NCBI GenBank assembly: GCA_039654915.1
Contig: CM077600.1
Span: 32,063,992-32,127,991, forward strand
Reading direction: 5' to 3'
Source: Aquilaria yunnanensis
Lineage: Eukaryota; Streptophyta; Magnoliopsida; Malvales; Thymelaeaceae
DNA length: 64,000 bases
The position numbers were made by a program, and so were the translations under genes. Below, piece by piece: positions 38,201 through 50,862 of this stretch. The notes under the pieces are model-generated. The model was not told the DNA's origin and ran no database searches. It saw nothing but the letters and a program-made list of their open reading frames with translations. The first letter of the stretch is position 1, and the number at the start of each line of letters is the position of its first letter.

Positions 38201-39069
38201 ATGACGGCGGGGTTGGTGGCTGATGGGCGGTCGGCGGTGATTGGAATGGAGGGTGGTCAGCGACGGTTGGGGTGGAGGCGGCTGGCGATGGCAGGTAGAA
38301 GAGGAGCTTTTGAGGGAATTTGGTGGAAGTCCAAGGGTTAGAATTAGTAATTGAAAAAAATTTGAGCACTGAAGTTATTATTTTAAATTTATTTTGACAT
38401 TATTTAATGTCATGTCATTATTTTCTGTCAAACTTAACATTAAAATTAACGAAAAGTACCTAAATATGACACATAATAAAAGATAAGGTATTTCAATAGG
38501 AAAAAATAAAGGTAAGGTACCCGAACAGGATAAAAAAATAAGCTAGATGACCTCCAATGAATTTTACCCAATATAAGAGGTACTTTTTGATAATGACATT
38601 TCTTAACCACTCGCAATCAGATCATTAGGATTAGATAATAAATTGAGCAACTTAATTACTACTTGATCAGATCAGAGAGATGGCTTGTGAGTAGAAAATA
38701 CGCAATGATAATAATAGACCATTGAATTCGTGTTATGTTAGCTAGCCCCGGCTTGTAGAACCTAGAAATTCAGTGGTCTTTGATCCATCAACAACCATGA
38801 TCCAAACTAAAATTTAAATAGTTTATCTTTTTTTACTTACTTTTCTGACTAATTACATCATTAAAGAATCATGCAAAAAGTGTGATGTGATCCCAACCTA
38901 CATGGAAAACTTGTAAACAAAAAACTACGTCCCTGCCCCGCGAAATGCAAAGAAAGAAAAACGAACTGGCGACAAAGCCGCCCCTAAGACTGCCATTGCC
39001 AGATGTCGAATTCCACCGAAACTTATTCATTCCTCTGAACCAAGGCGATTCGGCGACCTATTCGCCGCA
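38201..39069. other. intergenic, upstream of the C2 gene
   Basis: No gene recognised. 38205-38300 is a G-rich, low-complexity stretch that joins the end of the DC1 remnant abruptly. Confidence 0.4.
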
Positions 39070-39076
39070 TATATAA
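39070..39076 (+). promoter_or_regulatory. TATA box of the C2-domain gene
   Basis: TATATAA lies 103 bp before the ATG in a local rise of GC content. Transcription would start near 39100, giving a 5' UTR of about 75-80 nt. Confidence 0.6.
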
Positions 39077-39178
39077 ACACGCTCCGTCTTCACAGCCCTT
39101 CCGTGTGCTGCTTGTTTCCTGACTTCCGTCCAGCGAAGCTCCAGCGGGCACCGCAGCTGCCTCTCTCGCCGCCAGCCA

Positions 39179-40255
39179 ATGCCGATGGCTCCCTCCGCTC
39201 ACCCCTCCAGAGTCCTGGAGATCACCATCATCTCCGCCCAGGACTTGGCCCCCATCTCCAGAACCATGAAAACTTACGCCATCGCCTGGGTCGACCCGGA
39301 ACGAAAGCTCGCTACCCGGGTCGATCAAACTGGCCTCACCGACCCCACTTGGAATGACAAATTCGTCTTCCGCCTTGACGAAAACCTGCTCTGTGCAGAA
39401 GATACCGCTGTCGAAATCGAGATATACGCCGCCGCATGGGTCAAGGATGCGCTCGTCGGTCAAGTCAAGGTTCTCATCGCCGATCTCTTCACTCTCCGCC
39501 CAGATCCCGAATCCAAGGTAAACAACGCTGCCATGCGCATCATCTCGCTCCACGTTCGCCGCCCCTCCGGCCGTATTCAGGGGATTCTCACCCTGGGTGT
39601 AGCGCGCCTCGACAGTACCATGAGAGCCCTACCGATCTACGACTCGTACAGCTCCAAAGATGGTTCCTCCGCCGTGATCAGCGAAATCGTGGGCGTTGAA
39701 GAGCGGATCAATAAGAAGTTACAGCCCGGGAACCCTACGAAACTACGCCGTTCGCAGAGTGACAAGACGGACCTGACCACCGAGGAATTGGAGGTTCGGG
39801 AACCCGAGGAAGCCGAAGGTAATAATTCAACCGTCAATGGCAGGATGGAATCGGCGTGTAACGGAGACAGCACGGTGAATGGAGGGTCGGAAGTGTCATC
39901 GGACGTGGGACCGTCGGCGTCGGTGGTGGCAGCGGCAATAGCGAAAGGACTGTACAGGCCGCCAGCGACGAAGAATGCGACGAAAGCAGATGGACTGAGC
40001 AAGCACTTGCAGGAGGAGAGGCGTAGGAGGTCGGAGCTGTCGCCGCGGGCACCGAGTAGTAAGAAGTCGAGGAGGCGGAGAGGAGAAGGATCGAGACGGA
40101 GGAGGGAGAAGGACGGGAGTTTCACGTGTTTCGGGAATGTGTTTGGCTGCGAGATATCGATTTCCTGCGGTGGACGAAGGAAGAAGAAAAGTAATGCTGG
40201 GAATAAAGTGTGTAATCTGAACTCCGTTGATGATATTGATACGGATATCCAATGA
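39179..40255 (+). CDS. C2-domain protein, intronless
   Basis: One open frame of 358 aa. Two start codons lie two codons apart (39179, 39185). A single C2 domain spans about residues 11-142: LEITIISAQDLAPISRTMKT, then AIAWVDP, the loop DPTWNDKFVF, and VEIEIYAAAWVKDALVGQVK. Some of the acidic loop positions for calcium are present (D22, D39, D60, D90), so calcium-dependent membrane lipid binding is possible but not certain. A Ser-, Glu- and Arg-rich disordered region follows (RRRSELSP, KKSRRRRGEGSRRRR). A short cysteine motif near the C-terminus, FTCFGNVFGCEISISCGG, is typical of this plant group. The GC content is higher than anywhere around. Exact function unknown. Confidence 0.92.
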   Translation: MPMAPSAHPSRVLEITIISAQDLAPISRTMKTYAIAWVDPERKLATRVDQTGLTDPTWNDKFVFRLDENLLCAEDTAVEIEIYAAAWVKDALVGQVKVLIADLFTLRPDPESKVNNAAMRIISLHVRRPSGRIQGILTLGVARLDSTMRALPIYDSYSSKDGSSAVISEIVGVEERINKKLQPGNPTKLRRSQSDKTDLTTEELEVREPEEAEGNNSTVNGRMESACNGDSTVNGGSEVSSDVGPSASVVAAAIAKGLYRPPATKNATKADGLSKHLQEERRRRSELSPRAPSSKKSRRRRGEGSRRRREKDGSFTCFGNVFGCEISISCGGRRKKKSNAGNKVCNLNSVDDIDTDIQ

Positions 40256-41157
40256 TGAGATCAGATCAGAGGTTTTGATTTCTTTTCTTGCAACTTATAA
40301 ATTCTGAGTCATAGCAATATGCTCTTCTTCTTGTATTGCACTTTGCAATTCCTAAGTGCTCTAATTAATGATTCTAATACTTCACTTTAATTTGTTTCAT
40401 TTTGCCATTTTTCGTCTTATATAATACGTCTAGAATTAATTTGTCAATTACTAGTTTCATATTTAAATTGTCTCAAAATTACTATTTGAGGTTTAGTATT
40501 TTCTCTTGGCACATGACATGAGGTGCAGTGTATATATATCTTACTGCGTTTTGTAGTGAAAAGCCCTGTTGAACTACTTGTAAGCAATCTCGGTTTCATT
40601 TCAAGCTTTGTTTGGGAATCTCAGTCTTGCATTTGGACAAGAATTAATGTTGGGAGCTTTTATAGATTACCGAGCTTAATCACAATTGATCTCGAGTGGT
40701 TAATTTATGTTTATAAATGAACTTGTTTGCTGTGTAAAAAGCGCGAACTCAATTTGAGTTTGCTTTAAGCCTTCACCTTGTAAGAAAGGCTGAGTCCCTC
40801 CTCCTAAGGGTAAAGCTAATACGAAAGCCAATATATATATATATATATATGGGCCAAACCTGTCGACATGGGTCATGGGCTGGATGTCTGTCTGGGTGAA
40901 TGCGAGTAGCGCAAATTAGTTATGTAACGTTGGGCCACACTACCTCGAAATAGTCATGCTTGCATTGTTGCCGTATTTTCTTCGGTTGGCTTGGCTTGGC
41001 TCTAGACTCTACTGTGATCACCCGGAATCCAAATAAAATATAGGATGACTTGCAAAAACCCACGCAACCCCCTCGCCCCTTGCTTTGGAAATCGACAGTT
41101 TACCAATAATAATGTAGTATCATCGACTATAGCAGCATGAAAACGAAAAAAAACTAT
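40256..41157. other. 3' flank of the C2 gene and intergenic
   Basis: AT-rich; no gene. A (TA)n run lies at about 40831-40850. Confidence 0.5.
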
Positions 41158-42026
41158 AGAAAAGTTACAATTACCCCTTGAGGCTTACCCTAACTTACAG
41201 TTTATCCTCTTTATTTTGAAAAACTTACACTACTAAAATTCTTCAGTTTATCAACTGCCGGTTATCAACTGCTGCATGTTGGTAAACTGAATTTACCAAC
41301 GCGGAGCTGTTAGTAAACGCACGTTGGTATTCGATTCGTTGGAAATTTTTTTACCAACGCGCAAGTAATAACACGTTAGTAAATTCCAACCCGTACAAGT
41401 TGGTAATTACCAACGGTCAGGAACCGGGCTTGGTTTCCAACGCGTAGTTGTAGTTACCAACTGCCATGACAGTTGGTAGGAAACCGCGTTGATAATTACC
41501 AATTTACAGCAGTTGGTAAGGGGGTTGGTAATTACCAACGCGCATGGCAGTTGGTAATTACCAACGCGTGCAAGTTGGTAGCAAACTGTTGGTAATTACC
41601 AACTTGCATACGCGTTGGTAATAATGTCTGTAAGTACCAACACGCATGATAGTCGGTAATTACCAACACGCGCGAGTTGGTAAACCCCGGTTGCGCGTTG
41701 GTAATGTACATTAAGCGTTCCAGGTTTTGGTTGTTTTGTGTTTTTCCCATTTTGAAACAAGTTCGAAATTAACATACCAATTCCAAAGTTCCCCCAGCTT
41801 TGCTCAGCAATAAAGATTACATAGATATGCAAACATAATTTCCATAAAATATTCTCAAATACACCATAATTAAAAGAAGAACATATATGTCTGGAAGAAA
41901 CCATACAACATTCAACGGATTACACATTTCAGTAATTTCAACTGAGTTTTAATTAAGTCTAACAATTATTATGTAAGTCTGATAACACAAGAAATTTGGA
42001 AATGATTTACCTATTGATGACGACCA

Positions 42027-42374
42027 TCACGGAGTCTCGACTATCTCCTCATCCTCCGAGTCCGAGTCCGAGTCATCAGGATATTGTGGAACTGGTTGAG
42101 CTGGCGGGCACGGAAGGTTTATCGAACGACAAATAATCTCCAACTGAGCCCGGTTCGCCTCCAATGCGGCTCTATTCGCCTCCATCTCTGCTCTCTGTCT
42201 CCTCTTAATTCTCTCGAGCTTCCTCTCGTACTCGGCATCCCTTTGCGCATTCTCCTCGCCATCATCTTCTGTACTTGCTCGTTGAATTGCGGTGTCTGTG
42301 TGATGTCGATATAATGTATAATAATTATATACATTACTAGTATTAGTATCATTATGGGTATTAGAATTACTCAT
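42027..42374 (-). pseudogene. coding remnant inside the CACTA element
   Basis: A 115-codon frame with a coiled-coil, charged stretch (ERKLERIKRRQRAEMEANRA) and an acidic tail (DDSDSDSEDEEIVETP). Charged coiled-coil ends of this kind are common at the C-terminus of plant CACTA-encoded proteins, so this is probably a last-exon remnant. No catalytic domain is present. The link to a transposase gene is inferred from position and composition. Confidence 0.45.
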
Positions 42375-42419
42375 ATTTCAGTACTAAGGGTATTATTGTA
42401 CTTGGTTCAATAATTAATT

Positions 42420-42991
42420 TAATTATTATGTATTATTACTATTTGTATTTTTTTAAGTACTGTAAATATTATTATTATATAATAATAATACTAATAGTAA
42501 TTATTATTATTATTATTATGACTGTCCCATGTATATAAGTATAATTATTATGATGTAATAATAATAATTACATACATTATTAGTATCAGTATTATTATGG
42601 GTAGTGACATTACTCAAATTTAAGTGATATGGGTATTATTATACTTGCTTGTATAATTATTTGAATGATTATGTATAATTAGTATTTGTATTTTTTTTAA
42701 GTATTGTAAAAGTTATTCTTATATAATAATAATAATTATGAGTTATTATTATTATTATTAGTATGACTGTGCCATGCATATAAGTATAATTATTATGATG
42801 TAATAATAATAAGTAATTAAATACATTATTTTTATCATTATTATTATGGGTATTAATATTAGTGAACTTTAATTACTATGGGTATTATTGTACATGCTTC
42901 TATAATTATTTTAAATACTATCTATAATTAGTATTTTAATTTTTTTAAGTCTTATTAATATTATTTAAGTAATTATAATAATTATTATCAA

Positions 42992-43031
<40 letters not shown>

Positions 43032-43560
43032 GTTATGACTGTGCCATGCTTATAAGTAAAATTATTATGATGTTCCATGCATGTAAGTAAAATTATTTTT
43101 AGTATGATTATTATTATAATCATGATCAATAATATAATAATAATAATAATTATTATTATTATTATTATTCATATTATTGTTATTATTAAACGTATAATTA
43201 CATTATTATTATTCACATTCTTATTTGGTACAAATAATTTTTTTTTCTAGTATAAATATAATAATCATTATCATTAATATTATTACTATTTTCCTAATAT
43301 TTTTCATATTATTCTTATTATTAAGCGTATAATTACATTATTATTATTCTCATTCTTATTGTGGGTTTGATTAACATAATTATTATTAGTTAGTTTCATT
43401 ATTATTATTTTCCCACTTACTACTACTACTACGAAGTATTCTTAATAGTAATTATTACTATTATTATGTTTACATTATTGGGTACATCTTACAATAATAA
43501 TAATTATTATAATTATTATTATTATTTTATTATTGTTATTATTACCCAACACTAAATCAC
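42420..43560. repeat. ATT/AAT-rich microsatellite block
   Basis: About 1.1 kb dominated by interrupted (ATT)n and (AAT)n runs, the longest pure stretch near 42991-43030. A larger period is also visible: the phrase GACTGT.CCATG..TATAAGTA followed by ATTATTATGATGT recurs near 42520, 42765 and 43037. Confidence 0.85.
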
Positions 43561-45066
43561 TCAAAGTAAAGCTTAAGTCAACTAATTACGATGTAAACAA
43601 TATAGAAAAAATAAATGAAATAAACAATCTATATGGAAATTCATCAAAATACCTATATTCAACATAATTAAATACCATAAATAAATTTCATCTTCATATT
43701 TTCCATCACTAAAATTACCCTTAAATAAAAAATAATTAACACAAATTAAATGGGAAAAACCCAACTAAAATAACCAGAGGAATGTAGAACCACAGTCATA
43801 ATACATAAATTTTAATCACAACATAGGCAAAAAAATACAATTTTTTCCCTCAAAATTAAAAAAAAAATTCAGATTTACAAAAAAAAATTATAAACTTACC
43901 TCCACCAACTTCAGAAGCTGAGGAATGTAACAATGAGAAGCAATGGAACCTCAAAGAAGAGTTTAAACTGAAACAATCATGCCATCTCCATCAAAACGCC
44001 GGTTTTTCACAAATATATCAATAAAATAAAAAAATACCTATTAAATAAATACATACCCGTCAATGTAAGGAGCTGATCTACGAAATGGGGGCAAAAACGG
44101 CTCAAAATGGCCGAAATCGGAGCTCCGTCGACGACTACCACGCTCTGCCAGCTTCTCTCTCCCCCTCCCCGCCCAAAATGCCCGACTGGTGCTGAAGCAG
44201 GAAGAAGAAACATTTTAAAACCAATTATCAATGGCTAGCCGTTGGAAAATGACAAAGTTAAACGCACCGTTTCATTTAAAATATTACCGACGGCTTAGCC
44301 GTTGGTAATTTAGCATTTAATAACATCCCATTTATTGCACCAACGCACGGCAGTTGGAATCTTACCAACGGCTAGGCCGTTGGAAAAAAAAATTTAAAAA
44401 TAGTTTATTGTTGTACCAACGCATGCACGTTGGAAATTGGTACCAACGGTCCTACGAATTGGTAATTACCAACGGCTAGCATTGGAAAATGAGCAAAAGT
44501 TAGTAGTGTTACACTTTGTCCTCTGATTCTTTTATACTGTCCGATAACAATTTCTGAAACTGTAATTTAAACTATACAATAGATATCTTCTAATAATATC
44601 AGTCTCTCTAATATTTATTTTATAATTAATAGATATATTAAATTATCAGTTTTTCCTTTCTGTAAATACATTTTTCTTCCTTTAAATGCATATCAGTATT
44701 TTTTAAAGGTCGGTTAGCTATGAAAAAAATGTCAAAAATCTTGAAATTACTAGAGCATAGTTATCAGATAGTTTAATTTAGGATTTCAAAAGTTTTTGTC
44801 GCACATATAAAAGAAGCCTGGGAAAACTATAGGTTTTTTAAAATAGATGGGCAAATTGTAGGTTAGATCAAACCACTGGGGGGCTTTTATAGTTTACCCA
44901 AAAACTATTTTAGCACATTCACATATAGGAAATTTTGACTATCTAAACTATTAAATAATTGTCACACTATTATTACACAGTTTAATTTTCTAAAAATTAA
45001 TTATTAAACAGTGTAGTTTATATTTTAAAAGTTTGATATCAACAACTAACAAATATATTAAAAAAA

Positions 45067-45515
45067 GGATTAATTATAATTTGCCCCTTGAGGTTTTGAT
45101 AAAATTACACATTGCCCCTCCTATTTAAGAAATGTACAATTTACCCCTATCTTTTTAATACAGTCTAATAGTAACTTCTGAAATCTTAATTTAAACTGTA
45201 AAATTATCATCTTCAAGCAATTTCAATCTATATGGTATTTTTTTATAGTTAATTGATATTTTAAAAATACTATTTTAAAAACTAAAAGCAATACAGAAAG
45301 AAAAAATTAATAATTTAAAATATCCATTAACTATAAAAAATATCATATAGATTTAAATTACTGGAAGATGACTACTATAATATCTAAATTAAGATTTTAG
45401 GAGTTATTGTTGGACTGTATTAAAAAGATAAGTGGCAAAGCATCTATTTCTAAAACAAGAGGGAGCAAAGTATAATTTTACCTAAACCTAAAGGGACAAA
45501 TTGTAATTATCTTAA
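45067..45515. mobile_element. foldback MITE, same family (copy B)
   Basis: Left end GGATTAATTATAATTTGCCCC; right end, reverse complement, AGATAATTACAATTTGTCCC, with inner repeats AAATTACACATTGC against AAATTATACTTTGC. The interior shares words with copies A and C (TCTGAAATCTTAATTTAAACTGTA). Flanks are A-rich, so the target duplication cannot be read. Confidence 0.65.
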
Positions 45516-46393
45516 TAAAAAAAAAAAGCTCACATTCATTCATCCAACGGCCAAAATATAATTTTTTGAAATAATAGTTGACACAAACCACTACTTTTGA
45601 CCACATTTTTAATATAATGTTACATTGTCGGTCCAAAAATAAAAAAACTTTTTACCAAACTTTAGATTCCTGTAATGTACCCTAATAGAATCCGCACTCT
45701 GTAATTCCCATATATACCATATGTATTGCACCAAGGAGCTATATTTTATAATTCTTAAATTTGAAATTTTATATGTATTAGAAATTACACATGCATCGCA
45801 GGTTGAATTCAAGGTGTCATAATGACTGAGCAATGTTAATTGATTAGTTTACGGGGTTTAGTTGTTTGCGCATTGGGCGGTTTTAATATGTGGTAGTTAT
45901 GTAATATTTGTTATAAACAACTAATTTATTTAAAAAACCAAACATAAAGAGGAAGAGAACAAAAGTATATTGACAAAAGAAAGAGAATGACCCTCACATC
46001 AAAACAATGAGTTGCAGTCAAAGCAAGGAATTAGGGTGTGTGATGAATTCCTGTTTAGCTATTGTTTCTAGGTGAAAAAGAATCTTATATCCTGATTCAA
46101 TGACAAATTGTTCATGTGCTTCATTCTTAATAGTTTTTGTATTGACAAGATGAAGGGGTGAATTTCAGAGTCTTTTAGTTTGATTTGTTTTAATTATCAT
46201 AAAAAAACTAATAAATAACAGCTAGTTAATTTAAAAGAATAAGTAAAATAACTACTTAAAAAAGAACAAATCATTAATTGCCAGAAATTCAGCTCAAAGA
46301 AAGGAAAAAAATACCAAAAAAATTCCTGATTTTTCTTGGACTAATATTCTTATTAATTAGTTAACATGAAGTTAGGGAAAACAAAAAATAAAA

Positions 46394-46813
46394 GGAAAAT
46401 TTACAAATACTTCCCTGAGTTTTCCCTAACCTACAATTTGCCATTATTTCTTTTACACTATTCGATAACAATTTTTAAAATTATAATTTAAACTGTACGA
46501 TAGTCATTTTTTAGTCATTTTAATATCTCCGATATTTTTTTAAAGTTAATAGATATTGTAAATTATCAATTTTTTCTTTCTGTAAATTTATTTTTTTTCT
46601 TGTAAATGCATATCATTATTTTTTAAAAGTCAATTAGCTATAAAAAATCAAAAAACTTAAAATTACTGGAACATGAAAATTAGTCAGTTTAAATTAGGGT
46701 TTCAGAAGTTGTTGTCAGATACTATAAAAGAATGAGGGGGTGTAGGTTTCTACAAATAGAGAGGGTAAATTGTATGTTAAATCAAACTAAAGTGGGGTTT
46801 TTGTAAATTTTCC
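46394..46813. mobile_element. foldback MULE-type MITE (copy C), 420 bp
   Basis: Left end GGAAAATTTACAAATACTTCCC; right end, reverse complement, GGAAAATTTACAAAAACCCC. The flanking 9-mers AAAATAAAA (46385-46393, 46814-46822) are identical, although A-rich. The interior is closely related to copy A (CTTTCTGTAAAT, AAATGCATATCA.TATTTTTTAAA). Confidence 0.75.
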
Positions 46814-46822
46814 AAAATAAAA

Positions 46823-49190
46823 TGATTGGGTAAAATAAAGGAAAATAACAAGAGAGAGAGAGTGAGAGAGAGAGAGAGGTAACAAAAAAAACGTGGGAAA
46901 AAGGAAAAGTTAAAAGTGGCAAAAAGGAATGAGGACGAAAGGGCACCGAGGCTCTCCAATATAGACCGAGATGCTTATGAACCCATTGAAACTGTGACCA
47001 ATTTACCCCAATTAATTACAATTGAAATATGAGATGGTATGTAAGGTGTTACATATATAATTAATGTGAGAATTCAAAACAAGAAACTGATCTAGAGAAA
47101 TAAAGAATTAATTTGGAAATTAAGAACCAAAATTATATGTTTATAATGTTGCATAAATATATTAATGTTTATACATTTGTACATTCATGCACAAGTTAAT
47201 AATTCTACCTTTGATATTCTACTGTAGATTTATGTGCTTGTATTGTACAAATTCAACTATACTTTTATGTACAATATATATTTGTATGTATATACATATA
47301 TCATATGATATTTCTATATTTGAATATTTATGTTTTACAATTTCTATGTACATACTTGTACATATATACAAGTACGCACATGCATGTACAGTAATACATT
47401 TGTACACTCATGTATGTCCTACAAATTCTTTGTACATAATCATACAAGCATGTCTTCAAATTTCTTTGTGCATCTGTATATGTATGTGTGTGTGCATGGC
47501 AGATTTTAATTTGTGTGTGATGTGTATTAAAAAATTTAAATAAAATGTTTGGCTGTTTCCTCGAATTAGCTTTAAAATAAAAAATAGGTAAACTAATACA
47601 CTAACGCGTACTTTTCTTTTTTAATGAAACAGTAATAATGCCCACTTTCCAAATCGGATGAGCACAAATTTATTAAATAGACTTACCAAATATATGTATG
47701 ATGGTTATCAATTAATTATATATATATTCAAACATGAAACAATTTCAATTGCCAAAAGGGTATTATGGTCAACAGAGTAAGGGGTCGACGTCGACCTAGG
47801 CCTACCTAAGATTTTTCCAAGGGGCACCCAAGTTCCGAAACCCAATCCCAACTCTCCGTGTCAAGTGTCCATTGGTTGAAGATTTAATATAATTATAACT
47901 TTCCCTTATGTCTTTATCCTAACGCACACACAAGAATTTATCTTTGATAAAATCTAGATTAAAATCTTAACGAGCATTCTTAAATTGCCCCGCAACTAAA
48001 GTTCCATCTTGATTTTAATAATCTGCACAGTTTGGGATGATTTTTTTTATTAATACTATAATTTTAAATAATTTATTAACGGTAAAAATGTAATTGATAA
48101 AGTTAAAAACTATAATTAAATATTTTTTTTAATTCTAACACTAACTGTTGGTGCTAATACCAAATGAGACCATTAAAGGCTTTGGAAGCCCTAGGGTCAT
48201 GGTTAGACATCCAATATCCCTAAAAGGTTTTGTCAATTTTAACCATAACTAAACCAGGTTATTAGATAAATGACTTGATTTGGGATCGATGTACTGAACT
48301 AGCTCATTTGACGATAATGAATTTAATCATTTCATGTTAAATGGTCTCGTTAACTATGTCTTGATATATTAGTGGTTGAGTTGGCCATTTTTAAAACATT
48401 AACCGTTTATTTGGCAGGAAGAAGGAGAGAGAGAGATGGGCAAACTAACCCAAAATGGAAAAGTTAGTGGCATATTGGTCATTCTTGTAAAACATAAGTG
48501 CGCTTGAAGCAGCCACTTTGAATTGGTTTGAACTTTGAACTTTGAAGTCAAACGGGGCGGCTTCTGCCAAGTGCCAAGGCCATGCGTGATGAAAATAATA
48601 TATATATGTGTGTGTGTGTGTGTATTGTATTTGGAGTGCTATGTGTGATGAAAACAATATACATATGTGTGTATAGATTAAGACATCGAATCACTTAGTT
48701 AATTCAATTTAAGCAATCGAATAAATGATTTACCGTCTCGGTTACATGCAAGTTAATGAAATGGAATTACCTGGCTTTTCTGTTGTTGATTTCTTTTATA
48801 TTTTGGAAACTTGAGGTTGTTGAATTGACCAAAAAATGGGAACCAACTATGATTAGGGTGATGGGAGGGAGGGGCCGGTATATGCCTTTTGCGAGAAGCA
48901 TATGAAATTGGTAGATACCAAAGAAGCTTGTTGATTCTTTTTCTGAACAAAGATGAGCTTGCTGATCCTGACGCACGCACCTCATGTTGGTGATGATACT
49001 GATGGACAATTATTATTGATTTGCAAATTGCATCTGTCCAAAACACACGAATTTTTAGCATCGAAATTTATTACTATTCATGTACCACTTTTTACTGGGT
49101 AACTTGGAAAATTGGTCCCCGAGCTATACTTGTGCTTGCTTGCAATCTCATCACAGCTTGAAAAGACATTGCAATTATATATTCTAAACA
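46823..49190. other. intergenic
   Basis: No gene recognised. Contains a (GA)n run at about 46852-46878, a TGTA/TACA-rich zone at 47150-47530, and a (TG)n run near 48607-48624 within a small 59-bp-period duplication (48582-48670). Confidence 0.45.
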
Positions 49191-49483
49191 CTTCCTTCTG
49201 TCTAAAAAATTATGTATCATTTTTTTTAGCTGTCCAAAAAATGCTGAGTCATCATTTTTAAAATTTTTTTTATATCCAACTTATCTTACTGTCTAATTTA
49301 AAATCTCACTACAAAACTCAAAAATGTGTTTTTTTAATTATTCTTTAGACTCTTAGTATAGAAAATCTAAAAAAAATATTTTTTGAATTTTAGTATTAAC
49401 AAAAGATGAAAAGAATCACATAAACTACACATATTTTAATCTTCATATTGAAAAAATATCCCATCCATTAAGAGATGGAGAAG
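49191..49483. mobile_element. degenerate Stowaway-like MITE
   Basis: Left end CTTCCTTCTGTCTAAAAAAT and reverse-complement right end CTTCTCCATCTCTTAATGG both resemble decayed CTCCCTCCGTCCC termini. TA follows the right end; the left flank is CA. The interior contains the usual AT-rich noncoding sequence. Confidence 0.45.
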
Positions 49484-50862
49484 TATAGTAAATATAGATT
49501 TATACTGCACACATGATACATGTCTTGTTTCGTTATTGACAACAATATTCTTCTTGGCCTTAATGTTGCATCCAAGGACTTCCCCCAAACTTTCATTTTT
49601 TCGATTTTCATTACCTCACCAAATCTTTTTTTCTTTTATTGAGAATACAATATAAAATATTGCAAGTTTAGGAATGGAAAGAAAGACAACTTAATGAGGA
49701 TAACGAGTTCTAACAAAAGAGAATGAGATCTTGTCTCCAAAAGTAAACTGAGTCTAGACCTTCAGATTAGGGATAAATATTAATCTACATGAGACAATTA
49801 TTGAGCTAAACTTTCAAATAAGTGCATCAAATTGTGTGCGCATACTATTTGACTAAAATCCTGAATATATATATAGCCAAAAATGAGTTTAACCAGTTGC
49901 AAATTAGGACTTGAAAAGTCAACCATATCAATTCTAAATTCTCCCCAATATACTTTTATCCTTTTTTTTACTAAGCACTGTTTGATCGAAAACTCTCTTT
50001 AAAGTACTGTTACACTCTGAAGTGGAAACTTCTGCAGGATAAATTTCTTCTATACAGTACACAAAACTCTAAATAAAACTAGGACATCGAAGCCTTTCCA
50101 CCTCCTATGAATTTGCTTTCCATCGCTCTTTCTTCTTGAAAATTCATATTCAGAATCCAGAAATTTGGCGCGCGTGTGCTAACCTTTCCTCTCCTGAAAT
50201 GATGCTAGTATTTCGAAAGGATATGTCTAAGTTGGTCGAATTTAATGGAGAAAATGGTAGGATGAACCAGCCTATTTTGCCGATATCTAACCCACCCACC
50301 CACCCACCCAACCAATCACGATGGAGATTAGAGGACAGCAATATCTCCTAACAATTCTATTAGCAGCTGTTTTTTTATGAATAATTTCATATAAAAATTT
50401 ATCTCTATCTGCATCCCTGACATATTCAATGGAATTTTATAATTTGAATTTGTGATCTTAAGCCTTCCTAATAATACTGATTATTAGATAGAGCTTCCAA
50501 ATGTTTATCAGATGGTTACTTTTATTTTTTTTACGTTCCTGTAAAGATATTCAAGTTTTGGGTAGACGATTTTTTGTCTTGTACCATTATGAATGGGACG
50601 TTTTTCATTTGAAAGAATTTCTTAACAAATTTAACATGTTTATTTTACTTCTTTCTCAATGAATAATTAGAACTAAAGTTAGAAAGAGAGGAATCCGAGG
50701 CTTATGTGAGTTTGTTAGGGGTTTGACCTCGTAACTCCCAAATTAACGATTTAAATCTCCATTCTCCATTGAATTGGAAAGTTCTGATGGTCAAAAAGTG
50801 GTTTAGGTTTTAGAAAATAGGTCAATTCTCCCTATCTATTACAAACTCTCAATCCCTACTTA
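49484..50862. other. intergenic
   Basis: No gene recognised. A short CCCA tandem run (ACCCACCCACCCACCCA) lies near 50290. Confidence 0.45.

Larger units (their letters stand above)
41228..44508. mobile_element. non-autonomous CACTA (En/Spm-type) element, 3.28 kb
   Basis: Begins CACTACTAAAATT and ends AAAAGTTAGTAGTG, giving inverted CACTACTAA termini. The 3-bp target duplication TTA lies on both sides (41225-41227, 44509-44511). Both subterminal regions are packed with ACCAACGCG / TTGGTAATTACCAACG-type repeats in both orientations (41250-41705, 44285-44482), the usual transposase-binding architecture. The interior has only one short coding remnant and a long ATT-rich microsatellite block, so it cannot move by itself. 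Confidence 0.92.
41158..44899. mobile_element. foldback MULE-type MITE (copy A), split by a CACTA element
   Basis: Left end AGAAAAGTTACAATTACCCC; right end, reverse complement, GGGTAAACTATAAAAGCCCC. The inverted repeats extend inward (CTAACTTACAGTTTATCC against CTAACCTACAATTTGCCC). Perfect 9-bp target duplications AAAAACTAT flank it at 41149-41157 and 44900-44908, as in Mutator-type elements. About 460 bp are its own; the rest is the CACTA insertion at 41228-44508. Confidence 0.8.

Noticed and set aside
39637..40252. Minus-strand frames over the C2 gene, up to 162 codons
   Set aside because: They are opposite-strand shadows of a GC-rich coding exon.
47187..47543. 118-codon frame with many Cys, Ile and Tyr
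   Set aside because: It arises from TGTA/TACA-rich low-complexity DNA rather than a gene.
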